This document shows, piece after piece, positions 36,041 through 50,147 of a stretch of 64,000 nucleotides of DNA. This stretch comes from Streptomyces sp. TG1A-60 (GTDB lineage Bacteria; Actinomycetota; Actinomycetes; Streptomycetales; Streptomycetaceae). The notes below the pieces were generated by a model, which ran no database searches, was not told the DNA's origin, and saw only the letters and a list, made by a program, of their open reading frames with translations. The translations under genes were made by a program, and so were the position numbers. The stretch spans positions 1,674,001-1,738,000 of the forward strand of contig NZ_CP147520.1 of the NCBI RefSeq assembly GCF_037201975.1. Reading direction: 5' to 3'. Position 1 is the stretch's first letter. Each line of letters starts with the position of its first letter.

Positions 36041-36448
36041 TCAGCTCGACAGGGCGAACACCGCTCCCGTCCGGGCCGCCATCACACAGCCGTTCGCGAA
36101 CGGCTGCTCGTAGCCGACCGGTCGGCCGTTCCACTGCCCGCGGGCCGTGACGCGGACCGGCGCGTAGATCTCGGTGCAGACGGCGTCCTCGTGGGGGATG
36201 CGGGTGATGTCCCCGCCGGCCTCGCGGAGTTCCGCGCAGGCCTGGACGGCCTGGCCGTGGCCCTGGGGCGGGTCGCAGAGGAGCAGGGTGCCGCGGGTGT
36301 CGGAGGAGCGGGCGTCGCCGCGGGTGACGGAGACATACAGCCAGTCACCGTTGAAGGAGGTCGCTCCGGCCGGAGCGGAGGCGCCGACGGTGAGCAGCGC
36401 GAGCGCCGCCAGCAGACCGCTGCGTACCGCGTGGATGGTGTGCGTCAT
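36041..36448 (-). CDS. SSI-family (subtilisin inhibitor-like) secreted protease inhibitor
   Basis: 135-residue secreted inhibitor. The signal peptide has the hydrophobic core SGLLAALALLTVGASAPAGA with likely cleavage after AGA. The mature protein keeps the four SSI cysteines in order (LLLCDPP, QACAEL, AVCTEIYAP, NGCVMA). The reactive-site loop aligns without gaps to SSI: EDVMCPMVYDP there, EDAVCTEIYAP here, so P1 is Glu instead of Met. SSI-family members normally have Met, Lys or Arg at P1. Inference: the target may be a glutamyl-specific protease rather than subtilisin. Its ATG (36448) overlaps the stop of the M14 gene (ATGA), so the two are coupled. A longer start at 36484 is less likely. 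Confidence 0.85.
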   Translation of the reverse strand: MTHTIHAVRSGLLAALALLTVGASAPAGATSFNGDWLYVSVTRGDARSSDTRGTLLLCDPPQGHGQAVQACAELREAGGDITRIPHEDAVCTEIYAPVRVTARGQWNGRPVGYEQPFANGCVMAARTGAVFALSS

Positions 36449-37893
36449 TCCCGGTGCATCGGCACGGCGGGCTCGGAACTCCATCCCGGCTCACCCGAAC
36501 GGGAATCCGCGTGGGCGTCCGGGCAGGCGGCCGGCGGGGCGGGCGCCGTGCGCGGGCGGCCGGCCGCCAGGTCGAAGGCGGCGAGGACCACGCGTGTCTG
36601 GTACTCCGCCTGGCGGGCGACGGGGATCCAGCGCGCCCGGTAGCCGTCACGGTAGTCGGCGCACCACTCGTCGATGAGCCGGTCCAGCTCGGGCAACGCG
36701 CCGGCCGGGTCGTGTCCGGCACGGGTCACCAGCTGGTGCAGCAGCCCGGCGGCGCGCAGGGCGACCCGGCGGCCGGAGATGGCGAGGGCGGCGAGCCGGG
36801 CGGTGTCGAGCGGTGGCAGCGGCCGGGCGGCGCCGTCGTGGACGTCGGGGTCCCAGGAGTCGGCGAGGCCGGGGCCGACCAGAAGGTAGTCGTCGACCGG
36901 AGCGAGCAGCCGGGCGGCGTCCGGGCCACCGCTCACCGAGGGGCGGACCCGGGCGAGGATGTCCCCCAGCAGGCGGGTGTCACGGCGCAGAACGCGGCTG
37001 ACGGTGCGCAGTACGGCGTCGGCGTCGGGTGACGCGGAGGCGTCCTCGACTGCGCTCACGCCCCACATGGGTGCCTCGACGACGGCGGTGACCGTGCCGT
37101 AGCGGTGCGGGTGGAACCAGGTGGATTCGACGGCCGCCTCGGTCATGGCGGCGGCCAGGTCGCCCCGGCGCGGGGGCGGGATGCGGTAGACGGCGGGGCC
37201 GAGGCAGGGCCAGTACAGGGTGTCGTACGGGCGCAGCTCGCGCGGGATGCCGAGGCGGGCGGCGGTGTGGGCGACGCGCTGGACGATGCCCGGCAGCTCT
37301 CGGGTCAGCTCGACGAAGCCGCCGCCGACGTCGACGCCGTGCAGGGAGCACTGGAAGAAGGGCCGCAGTTCGTCCTGGAGGCCGAGCAGGGCACGGGTCT
37401 CCGGCAGGACGGCCCCGGCCGCGCCGTCGGGCAGCCACTCGGGCTGTTCCAGGAAGCCGGGGCGGAAGAAGTTCCGGAAGTAGTGTCCGAGGGTGTACGG
37501 GCCGGACAGCCAGCCCTCGTTGCGGCGGGAGCCGTCGGGGTCGAGGCTCAGCAGCAGGTTCCAGGTGATGTCGGCGGCGTCGCTCAACCGGGGTTCGGCC
37601 AGGGCCCGTTCGGCGAGTCTGAGGACCGTGGCCCCGCCCACGGGTTCGTTGGCGTGCGGTCCGGCGACGATCAGGGTGTGGCGGCTGCCCCGGCCGACGG
37701 ACAGCAGCCACATCGGGGTGCCCGCCCGTGAGGTGCCCACCCGGCGCAGCCGGGCGCGGTGCGGATGTCCGGCGACGATCGCGGCGGCACGGGCGGACAA
37801 CTCGTCCACGGTCGGGTAGCGGAGGAGGGGCGGCAGGGCACACCTCCACGAATGTGGCGCCGTCGGTTCACCTGGTGTGCATGGTGTAAGCAC
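36445..37893 (-). CDS. M14-family zinc carboxypeptidase
   Basis: 482 residues. The zinc site begins with AGPHANEPVGGATV (H-x-x-E); the third ligand is probably the His in CSLHGVDVGG, and the general-base Glu probably the one in AVVEAPMWG. Known of the family: metallocarboxypeptidases remove C-terminal residues or cut specific amide bonds in peptides and cell-wall precursors. There is no signal peptide, so it appears cytoplasmic. GTG at 37893 is used; the first residues are not convincing, and a GGAGG 6 bp upstream of an in-frame CTG near 37849 is an alternative start. The stop overlaps the inhibitor start. Linkage with a secreted inhibitor is unusual. Confidence 0.82.
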   Translation of the reverse strand: MLTPCTPGEPTAPHSWRCALPPLLRYPTVDELSARAAAIVAGHPHRARLRRVGTSRAGTPMWLLSVGRGSRHTLIVAGPHANEPVGGATVLRLAERALAEPRLSDAADITWNLLLSLDPDGSRRNEGWLSGPYTLGHYFRNFFRPGFLEQPEWLPDGAAGAVLPETRALLGLQDELRPFFQCSLHGVDVGGGFVELTRELPGIVQRVAHTAARLGIPRELRPYDTLYWPCLGPAVYRIPPPRRGDLAAAMTEAAVESTWFHPHRYGTVTAVVEAPMWGVSAVEDASASPDADAVLRTVSRVLRRDTRLLGDILARVRPSVSGGPDAARLLAPVDDYLLVGPGLADSWDPDVHDGAARPLPPLDTARLAALAISGRRVALRAAGLLHQLVTRAGHDPAGALPELDRLIDEWCADYRDGYRARWIPVARQAEYQTRVVLAAFDLAAGRPRTAPAPPAACPDAHADSRSGEPGWSSEPAVPMHRE

Positions 37894-38011
37894 AGTCAGT
37901 CATGGCCGAGAACGTACGTCAACACCCTCGAACCGAAGGGAAGTTGGGAAACTCGCTGCGTAAATCCCAGGCCAGAGCTTTGCGGTGGGTCGACGGGCGC
38001 CCGGTTCCGTC

Positions 38012-38563
38012 TCACTCCGAGGAGAGCCGGAAGGCCATCCGGCCGAAACCCACTTGATCGCCGTCCCGCACGATGGCCGCGCCGATCACCCGACGGCCGT
38101 TGACGGTGGTGCCGTTGGTGGAGCCGAGGTCGCGCAGGATCCACATGCCGCCCTGCCGGCTCAGCTCGGCGTGCACCCGGGAGACCGTCTCGTGGCTGAG
38201 CCGGAGGCCGCTCGCGGGGTCGCGGCCGATGCGCAGACTGTGACCGCTCGCCGGATGCGGCAGCTGGAGCTTGGGCAGCCGCTCGGTCTGCCAGGCCCGG
38301 CGCAGCTTCACCCCGAAGCCGGACATCGCCCCGACGGTGCCGAGCACCAGCCGGGACCACCGCTTCTCGGCGGGCAGGTCGGCGGTGAGCGCGGCGAGTT
38401 CGTCGGAGCGGCGGGCGGTGAGCGCCAGCTCCATGCGCCGGATGAACGTGTCGTGCGACAGCCGGCCCAGTGCGACGCCGTCACGGAGCGCGCTCAGCGC
38501 GCGGTCGCGCTCCGCGTCCGACAGCCGCGCGGGGTACGTGTGGAACTCGAAGGACGACGTCAC
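38012..38563 (-). CDS. DUF1707 and FHA domain protein
   Basis: 183 residues. N-terminal DUF1707 domain RLSDAERDRALSALRDGV, with FIRRMELALTARRSDELAAL after it. The C-terminal FHA domain (residues about 105-183) has the phosphothreonine-binding core LRIGRDPASGLRLSHETVSR and the hallmark LGSTNGTTVNGRRV. Such proteins bind phosphothreonine partners of Ser/Thr kinases, so a role in signalling is likely. A GTG at 38563 fits the family start; a GTG-ATG rich stretch upstream could give a longer form. Divergent from treZ with 189 bp between. Confidence 0.8.
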   Translation of the reverse strand: MTSSFEFHTYPARLSDAERDRALSALRDGVALGRLSHDTFIRRMELALTARRSDELAALTADLPAEKRWSRLVLGTVGAMSGFGVKLRRAWQTERLPKLQLPHPASGHSLRIGRDPASGLRLSHETVSRVHAELSRQGGMWILRDLGSTNGTTVNGRRVIGAAIVRDGDQVGFGRMAFRLSSE

Positions 38564-38752
38564 GCACGCGATTGTCGCCTCGGTACCACCGGGGTGTCCA
38601 CAAGACCCGTGAACGGTGACCATCTCCGGACACAGCGACGCACGCGGCAAAAGCGCCGATCCGAGCGCGCGCCGATGCCGTTTGCCGCACGATGGACGGG
38701 CTACACCTGACTACCCCAGGACCAGGACCGGCAGCCGAGGGAGAACCGTTTC

Positions 38753-40515
38753 GTGCAGTTCGAGGTGTGGGCACCGCAGGCCGACCGTATGACGCTCCAC
38801 TGCGCGGGCGCCACGCACGCGATGGAGCGGGACCCGGACCGGCCGGGCTGGTGGACCGCCGAGGCGGGGCCGGAGCCGGGAGCGGGGTCGGCGGACGGCA
38901 CGCGCTACGGCTTCGCGGCCGACGACGGTCCCGTGCTGCCCGACCCGCGCTCCCGCCGCCAGCCGGACGGCCCCGACGGGCTGAGCGCGGTCGTCGACCA
39001 CGAACGGTACCCGTGGCGCACGCCATGGGCGGGGCGCGGGCTGCCGGGGGCGGTGCTCTACGAGCTGCACGTCGGCACGTACACCCCCGAGGGCACGCTG
39101 GACGCCGCCGCCCAGCGCCTCGGCCATCTCGTCGAACTCGGTGTCACACACGTCGAGTTGATGCCGCTGTGCCCGTTTCCCGGGACGCACGGCTGGGGGT
39201 ACGAGGGCGTCTCGCTCTGGGCCGTGCACGAGCCGTACGGCGGTCCCGAGGCGCTGAAGCGGTTCGTGGACGCGGCGCACGGGCTGGGGCTCGGCGTGGT
39301 GCTCGACGTCGTGCACAACCACCTGGGCCCCTCCGGCAACTACCTGCCCGTCTTCGGCCCCTACTTCACCGAGCGGCACCACACGCCCTGGGGCGCGGCG
39401 GTCAACCTGGACGCGCCCGGCTCGGACGAGGTGCGGGCGTACTTCCTGGGAAGCGCCCTGGCCTGGCTGCGCGACTACCGCCTCGACGGCCTGCGCCTGG
39501 ACGCGGTGCACGCTCTCAAGGACACCCGCGCGCTGCACTTCCTGGAGGAGCTGTCGACGGCAGTGGACGCCCTCGCCGACGAGGTGCGGCGGCCCCTGTT
39601 CCTGATCGCCGAGTCCGACCTGAACGATCCCCGCCTGGTGACCCCGCGCGCCCAGGGCGGCCTCGGGGTGCACGCCCAGTGGAACGACGACTTCCACCAC
39701 ACCCTGCACACCACCCTGACCGGCGAATCGCGGGGCTACTACACGGACTTCGCGCGGGCCGGCCTGGCGGGCCTGGCGAAGACCCTGACGGGCGGCTACT
39801 TCCACGACGGCACCTACTCGTCGTTCCGGGAACGTCGCCACGGCCGGCCCCTGGACCGCACGAGCGTGTCCGCCCACCGTCTGCTGGGCTACGCCCAGAC
39901 CCACGACCAGGTCGGCAACCGCGCCCGGGGAGACCGTCTCTCCGCCGTCCTCTCCCCGGACTGCTGGCCTGCGCGGCGGCGCTGGTGCTGACGGGGCCGT
40001 TCACACCCATGCTCTTCATGGGTGAGGAGTGGGCCGCCTCCTCACCCTGGCAGTTCTTCACCGACCACACCGACCCCGAGCTCGCGGAGGCGGTACGGCG
40101 GGGCAGGCGGCGGGAGTTCGCCGCGCACGGGTGGGCCGAGGAGGACGTGCCGGATCCACAGGACCCCGCGACCCGTGACCGGTCCTGCCTCGACTGGTCC
40201 GAGCCCGGCCGCGAGCCCCACGCCCGTGTCCTCGCCTGGTACCGCGACCTCATCACCCTGCGCCGCACCCTCCCCGACCTCTCCGACCCCGACCTCTCCG
40301 ACGTCCACGTCACGTTCGACGAGGAGGCCAGGTGGTTCGGCTTCCGGCGGGGGGACGTGCTGGTGGCGATGAACCTGGGCGAGCAGCCGGTCGCGGTTCC
40401 GCTCGGGGTGCCCCACGCGCGGGCGCTCGCGGCCTGGGAGCCGGTGCGGGCCCCGGGGGCGGACGGGGTGCTGAGGCTGGCCGGGGAGTCGTGCGTGGTC
40501 CTGATGGCGGCGTGA
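38753..40515 (+). pseudogene. treZ: Maltooligosyltrehalose trehalohydrolase TreZ, interrupted by one -1 frameshift
   Basis: Hydrolyses maltooligosyltrehalose to release trehalose. The N-terminal CBM48-like part and GH13 core are present: YELHVGTYTPEG, VVLDVVHNHLGPSGNY, nucleophile DGLRLDAVHAL, acid/base FLIAESDLNDPR and the HDQVGNRARGDR block. The frame breaks at 39954-39959 (CCCCGG), where SAVLSP should continue GLLACAAALVLTGPF; one extra base restores it. The remainder (MLFMGEEWAASSPWQFF, ending VVLMAA) is intact in the second frame. Repaired protein about 587 residues, normal for TreZ. As read, the first frame ends at 39991 after 412 residues. GTG start at 38753 has GAGGGAGA upstream. Likely a sequencing error, as in glgX. 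Confidence 0.85.
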
Positions 40516-40540
40516 ACCGCCGCGGCTCGGTCGGCGGGGT

Positions 40541-40578
40541 CCCGTGCGGGGCGCGGGGAACTGCGCGATCACCCACCT
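40541..40578. repeat. Dispersed GC-rich intergenic repeat, partial copy
   Basis: GTGCGGGGCGCGGGGAACTG, in the gap after treZ, shares the GGGGCGCGGGGAAC block with 51529-51542. Short and partial; it may belong to the Streptomyces family whose fuller copy follows DUF6114. Confidence 0.4.
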
Positions 40579-40652
40579 GTCGCCCGAGGTCGCCGCACGG
40601 CAGGCGTCCCCGAGCTGTCGGGTGCCCGACCACACACACCGGGGGACGCTCG

Positions 40653-41591
40653 TCAGTCTTCGCCCCGCAGGTCCGTGACCCGCTCCAGCAGGATCGCCTC
40701 CCACGTGCGCCGCAGGCGGTCCCGTAGGACCGGGAGCGGGGTGGCCGGTCGGCCCCGCAACCCTTCAGACAGGGCGATGACCGTGTCACAGCGAGCGAGC
40801 CAGAGGCCGCGCAGGCAGGGGCGCGCGCCGTAACCCGCGAGGGTGGCTGCGCGGACGGCGGCGGGGGAACCGACGGCCGTGGCGAGGCCTGCGATGTCCT
40901 CGGCGGGGTCACCGACGACCGCGTCGCTCCAGCCGAGGACCCCACGGACACGGCCCTCGGCGCTGACGAGGAGGTGGTCGCCCGTGAGCCGTTGATGGAC
41001 GAGGACCGCGGCGGGCGCCGCCAACTGCGCGGCGCTCGCCGGTGTGAGCTGCCCGAGCCGTGCCGCGTCGAACTCGTCGGCCTCGGCGAGGTGCCGCGCC
41101 GCACGCCCGGCGGCCGTACGCAGCGCCTCCAGGGAGCGCGGTGCGAGCCGACCCACCCCGAGCAGCTCGGCCTGGCGCGGCGGCACGTCGCGCAGCCCCG
41201 TCAGGAGTGCCGCCAGATCGTCCTCGCCCACGGCGGACACCTCGTGGTCCTCGGCGGTGCCACCGGGCAGCCTGGTGTCGAGCGTGTAGGTGAGGCCCCC
41301 GGCCCACTCGCCGTGCGCGACGCTCACCGGGACGGCGACCCCGACGTGCGGCCGGACCAGGTCTCGCAGCCGCAGTTCGCGCCGTCGGCGCCCGACGGCG
41401 TGCCGGTCGGACGCGAGGCGCAGCACATGGCGGTCGCCGACCCACCAGGTGCGGTGCGCGTCGTCCCCGGCGACGGGCCGTACGTCGGGTCCGTCGCCAC
41501 CCTCGCCGCCGCGCCGGCCCTCCCCGTTCTTCAGCAGGGAACGGACCAGTCGGCGGACGCTGTCCGCGGTGGGTGTCGGTGCCTGGGTCAT
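40653..41591 (-). CDS. APH-fold kinase-like protein with degenerate catalytic loop
   Basis: 312 residues with an aminoglycoside/macrolide phosphotransferase-type layout. The place of the catalytic loop H-x-D-x4-N reads HQRLTGDHLLV: the His is kept, the catalytic Asp is Arg and the Asn is His. The following metal-binding block GVLGWSDAVVGDPAED keeps an Asp, and DDLAALLTGLRD and LRGLWLARCDTVIALSEGL support the C-lobe. Either a pseudokinase or a branch using shifted residues. In many streptomycetes this position would be annotated as macrolide 2'-phosphotransferase; function is uncertain. No partner gene is obvious; it is convergent with treZ. Confidence 0.62.
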   Translation of the reverse strand: MTQAPTPTADSVRRLVRSLLKNGEGRRGGEGGDGPDVRPVAGDDAHRTWWVGDRHVLRLASDRHAVGRRRRELRLRDLVRPHVGVAVPVSVAHGEWAGGLTYTLDTRLPGGTAEDHEVSAVGEDDLAALLTGLRDVPPRQAELLGVGRLAPRSLEALRTAAGRAARHLAEADEFDAARLGQLTPASAAQLAAPAAVLVHQRLTGDHLLVSAEGRVRGVLGWSDAVVGDPAEDIAGLATAVGSPAAVRAATLAGYGARPCLRGLWLARCDTVIALSEGLRGRPATPLPVLRDRLRRTWEAILLERVTDLRGED

Positions 41592-41908
41592 GGTCGCGCC
41601 GTCGTCCGGGGTTCAGGGGAGCGGGGGTACGCGGTCGGTCACTCCACTATCGCCCTCTCACGCGGGGTGGTGTCGAGGCGCCGGCCACTGGGGCTACGGG
41701 CAGCATCCTGCCCCTCAGCAGCAGCGCACGCGAGCCGATCGCGCCGTGTCGTCGACTCTCGTGGGCCCGGACGACGGGCGCCGGTGGGATCTGACGCTCC
41801 GTCACCTCGCGTTGTCGTCGGCGACCGCGCCGGGGGGCGCCGCCCAGGCCCTCGGTCGACCGTGCGCGCCGGGCGGCGGCGAGCGGGCCGGCGTGGACCG
41901 GCCGGGGG
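41592..41908. other. Intergenic region upstream of the APH-like gene and downstream of geosmin synthase
   Basis: 317 bp without a recognised gene. A plus-strand frame near 41740-41900 (VSSTLVGPDDGRRWDLT) is open but has no start signal or family likeness. It holds the 3' end region of the geosmin gene and the promoter of the APH-like gene. Confidence 0.4.
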
Positions 41909-44125
<2,217 letters not shown>

Positions 44126-44252
44126 CTACCCGTGCCGTTCGGCGGGCATCCGGACGGGGATACATGATCACACCATCGCGTGAATCCGGGCACGAAAGCC
44201 CACTCCCCGCCCGTCACGGGGTCACGGGGCCTCGGGAGAACGCCCGCCGCCG

Positions 44253-45413
44253 TCAGAGCCTGACCTGGATCAGCGCCCTCGTCCCGCTCGTACGCCACCG
44301 CTGCCCCTCCGAGGCCACGAGAGCGGACTCCGTCTCGGGGGTCAGGCCGACGACGACGTCGGACTTCAGGGTGCGCAGGGCGGCGACCGGGCCGGGGAAG
44401 GAGGACGTGGCCTCGGCGAAGGAGGTGGTGGGGGGCCGGAGTCGGTCGCCCACCAGACGGCGGTAGTTGAGGTCGCCCTTGAGGAGGGTGAGGGTGGCGG
44501 AGGCGAAGTCGGCGCGGAGGTCGGAGGGCATGTCCGCGTAGGGCGAGGGGGCGCAGGAGAAGGGGTGGGTCCGCAGGGTCAGGCGGCCGTCGCGGAGTGC
44601 GGAGCGCAGGCGGTCGCCGGCGTCGGTCTTCGCGGACACCAGGTGGCGTACGGCGTCGAGGGTGTCGTCGGTGGTGGCGTCGGAGACGAAGTACGGGTAC
44701 GGCTTCAGGTGCAGGAGGGCGCGGTCGAAGTGGCCGTGGGTGAGGAGGTGGTCGATGAGGAGGAGGTCGGGGATCAGTTCGCGGCCCGCGTTGTCGGCCA
44801 CCAGGCAGAGCGTTCTGCCGCCGGGGCCCGTGCCCCGGCCCGTCAGCAGCGACAGGAGCGACTCGCTGTCGTCCGAGACCAGTCGGGAGTCCGTGGCGGC
44901 CGGGTTCTCCTCGGTGGTCTGGAGGCGGAAGCCCAGGTCCGCTCGGTTCCCCCAGAGGGAGCCATGGAGGAGGGCCTTGAGCTGTGCGGGGAGCGGCTGT
45001 TGCGACAGGGGAGCGAGGGCCGTCAGTTCGGCGGCTGCCTCGGGGGTGTCGAGTTCGGCGAGCTTGAACGGGCGGAACGGGTCCACGCCCTGCCAGGGGC
45101 CCGGGGTGAAGTAGTCGACCGCGTGCAGGAGCTGGCGATAGAAGCAGCTCTCGGCCACGAGGAAGGGCAGGGAGAACCAGGAGTGGCCGGCGTGGCGGCG
45201 TACGTTCCAGGTGTCCCACCAGTCGTCGCCCGGGGGTGGTTCGACGGTGCCGTGGAGTGTGCCGGCCAGCAGGTCGTCGAGGGCGCGGCGCTGTTCGGGG
45301 CCGTAGGGGGTGGCGTCCTGGACCCTGCGGATGAGGGCGGGGTGCCGTTCGGCGAGGACGCTGTGCGGGAAGGAGGCCGGGTCGTCGCAGCGGATCACGG
45401 GGGCGTCAGGCAT
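44253..45413 (-). CDS. ARMT1/DUF89 family damage-control phosphatase-like protein
   Basis: 386 residues. Characteristic metal-binding blocks are VADNAGRELIPDLLLIDHLL (D-N-A-G-x-E, about residues 204-223) and LLKGDLNYRRLVGD near residue 320. The N-terminal helical half has WDTWNVRRHAGHSWF and the conserved FLVAESCFYRQLL. Family knowledge: DUF89 members dephosphorylate damaged sugar phosphates or, in ARMT1, were reported to methylate proteins; phosphatase is the better established role. Its ATG lies inside the end of the next gene upstream (8-bp overlap with the 45406-46008 gene), so the pair is probably one operon. Confidence 0.82.
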   Translation of the reverse strand: MPDAPVIRCDDPASFPHSVLAERHPALIRRVQDATPYGPEQRRALDDLLAGTLHGTVEPPPGDDWWDTWNVRRHAGHSWFSLPFLVAESCFYRQLLHAVDYFTPGPWQGVDPFRPFKLAELDTPEAAAELTALAPLSQQPLPAQLKALLHGSLWGNRADLGFRLQTTEENPAATDSRLVSDDSESLLSLLTGRGTGPGGRTLCLVADNAGRELIPDLLLIDHLLTHGHFDRALLHLKPYPYFVSDATTDDTLDAVRHLVSAKTDAGDRLRSALRDGRLTLRTHPFSCAPSPYADMPSDLRADFASATLTLLKGDLNYRRLVGDRLRPPTTSFAEATSSFPGPVAALRTLKSDVVVGLTPETESALVASEGQRWRTSGTRALIQVRL

Positions 45414-46008
45414 GGCCGGTGGCTCCTCCCGGACCGGAGGGGCCCGCGGGTGTCCCGGGCGGCAGCTCCACGTCCCTCAGCCGCTCGTCGATCTGCTGGT
45501 CGAAGCCGGCCTCGGTCCATACGTACTTCCTGAACTGGTCCGGGGTCAGCGGGCCCGGCCACGGGGTGCCGGCGGGGTAGAACACGCACGCGCAGGACGC
45601 GCAGTGGTGGGCCGGGCGCCACACGCGTTCGGCGCGGGGCTCGCCAGCGGCGACGGCGGCGCGTTCACGGAACTCGCCACGGATCACGACGAGGGTGCCG
45701 ACGAGGAGCAGGACGGCGAGGAGGGTGCCGCCGATCGTGTACGGGGGTTTGTCGTGCTGTACGCCGCTGTGGGCGAGGCCGGCGCCGATGCCGGCCAGGA
45801 CCATGCCTTCGAGGACGTGCATCACGCTGTCGGATCCCGACGGCACGTCCGGGGTCTTCGCCAGCCGGTCGGACAGTCCGGAGCGCGCCGAACCGGGGTC
45901 GGCGCAGGCCTCGGCGACCGTTCGCACCGGCGGCCCCGAAGCCCCGCAGCGGGGGCACACCACCGCGGCCGGAGCCCCGGCCGGTCCCTCGGTCTTCTCT
46001 GTCGGCAT
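45406..46008 (-). CDS. Small membrane protein with zinc-ribbon-like cysteines
   Basis: 200 residues. An N-terminal CPRCGASG knuckle (residues 18-21) is paired with a second CASCAC (about residue 137). Two hydrophobic segments, VMHVLEGMVLAGIGAGLAHSG and GGTLLAVLLLVGTLVVI, anchor the middle in the membrane. The C-terminus (YVWTEAGFDQQIDERL, then a Gly/Pro-rich tail) is soluble. Overlaps the ARMT1-like gene by 8 bp. Unknown function; the metal site may be formed across the two cytoplasmic parts. Confidence 0.7.
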   Translation of the reverse strand: MPTEKTEGPAGAPAAVVCPRCGASGPPVRTVAEACADPGSARSGLSDRLAKTPDVPSGSDSVMHVLEGMVLAGIGAGLAHSGVQHDKPPYTIGGTLLAVLLLVGTLVVIRGEFRERAAVAAGEPRAERVWRPAHHCASCACVFYPAGTPWPGPLTPDQFRKYVWTEAGFDQQIDERLRDVELPPGTPAGPSGPGGATGHA

Positions 46009-46042
46009 GCCCCTACGCTAACGGTCGCTCCGACGCACGGGC

Positions 46043-46086
46043 GCCGGCGGCCGGCCGATGCCCGCTCGCATCGGTCGGCCGCCGGC
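46043..46086 (-). terminator. Long terminator stem after the S8 peptidase gene
   Basis: Left arm 46043-46061 and right arm 46068-46086 pair over 19 bp with one G-T wobble; loop CCGCTC. Left arm starts GCCGGCGGCCGGCC. It is 44 bp past the peptidase stop and 35 bp before the next gene on the same strand. Confidence 0.72.
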
Positions 46087-46109
46087 AGTGGGGGGTGGCG
46101 GTCGGTGGG

Positions 46110-46127
46110 CCCGGCTTCTCAGCCGGG
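46110..46127 (-). terminator. Short hairpin directly after the S8 peptidase stop
   Basis: CCCGGCT-TCTC-AGCCGGG, a 7-bp stem, 2 bp after the stop codon. It may help the longer stem at 46043-46086. Confidence 0.5.
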
Positions 46128-46129
46128 GA

Positions 46130-47980
<1,851 letters not shown>

Positions 47981-48401
47981 GTCAGGGGAGGAGCGGCGGT
48001 GAAACGCTTCTTCATCGAAGCGGCGGGGGGGTCCAGAAAGGGGTGGCGCTGAGGCCGGCCAGGCGCGAGCTGCATCAGGGGTTACCTGGAGTTCAGCTGT
48101 GCGATGACCATAGGCAAAGCGCAGGTCACGGGGATACGGGGAAAACCCTCGACCCGTCGGTAACTTCCCTATGCCGCCCGACAGTCGGGCCCGGATATGA
48201 CACTTCGCCGGTTTCGCCGAGGCGCTGCCCCCGTACGGCGCGTGACGGGATCCGGCCGGCCGAACAAGGTCGGCGCGTGGAACACTGCACGCGCGGGTTC
48301 CGTACGTCTCCGTGGACCGCCCGAGCCTGGACTCGGGTGCTCGGATCCGGGATCCGAAGCCCCGGGCACCAGCCCTCAGCCGCCGGCACCCGTCCCGCGG
48401 A
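47981..48401. other. Intergenic region upstream of the S8 peptidase
   Basis: 421 bp with no supported gene; holds the protease promoter, with CGGTAACTTC at 48156-48165. The plus strand toward 48400 is a GC-rich stretch before the LPMO relic begins. Confidence 0.45.
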
Positions 48402-48974
48402 GCCGGGTTACGACCCCACGAAGCCGCTGAGCGGTCCGACCTGCCCGAGAGGCCGTTCGCCTCGGTCACCGACCCGCAGCTCCGGGACGGCTCGTACCGT
48501 TTCCCTGCGAAGCCGCCGACGGACCGGCCAGGGCACCATGTGCTGTGCGCCATCCGGCACGACACGAGCACGGTGGACACCTGCTACTCGTGTTCGGACG
48601 CGGCGTTCCCCTGGGTGAAGCAGGCCGACTCGAAGACCGATGGCGCACGTCCGGCGAAGCCACCCGCCGGGGGCGAGGAGACCGAGGCCGAGAAAGTCGG
48701 CGGCGGAAAAGCCCGGGCCCGCCGCCAAGCCCACGCCCATGCCCATGCCCACGGAGTCCACGGAGGCGCCGCCCGTCGCAGCGGACACGGGCGCCGGCGA
48801 CGCTCGGGCAGTCGACCCCGACAGCCCCGTCGGCCTCCACGACGGACGAGAGCGGCACCACCGTGCCACTGGTGGAGGGCGGTGCCCGCGGCGTTGGTAC
48901 TCGCCGCGGGCACCGCCCTCTTCCCGCGCGGACGCGGGCACCACTCTCACATCAGCTGCCCGTCAGGCGACTGA
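48402..48974 (+). pseudogene. Relic of an AA10 lytic polysaccharide monooxygenase gene
   Basis: The frame first reads GYDPTKPLS (48402-48434), then one base is missing (an expected TGG reads GG) and the next frame gives SDLPERPFASVTDPQLRDGS, YRFPAKPPTDRPGHHVLCAI and DTCYSCSDAAF. This matches the C-terminal third of AA10 chitin/cellulose-active monooxygenases, where the same YDPTKPL, VTDP, RxGxHxLYxxWQ and YYSCSD blocks occur. The N-terminus with the copper-binding first His is missing. After 48600 a Pro/Thr/Glu-rich linker and a hydrophobic tail typical of membrane-anchored LPMOs can be traced through three frames to TTLTSAARQATD (stop near 48974). Multiple lesions make this a true pseudogene. 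Confidence 0.65.
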
Positions 48975-48987
48975 TCCGTGTCCTGGT

Positions 48988-49947
<960 letters not shown>

Positions 49948-50147
49948 TCACCCACACCCCGTCTGCGACGGGGAGTTCGGGACGGTGACATACGCCGCGC
50001 GTTCGGATCCGGCGCCACGGATCCGCGGGGGGAACCCGGGAGAGTTGTAGACCTGGGAATGAGTCAACGTCAAGGCACTTCAAGGAAGTTGACGACCCGT
50101 GACAACACGCCTGGAGGCACAGCCGAAGGCTGCCGGACGACAAAACC

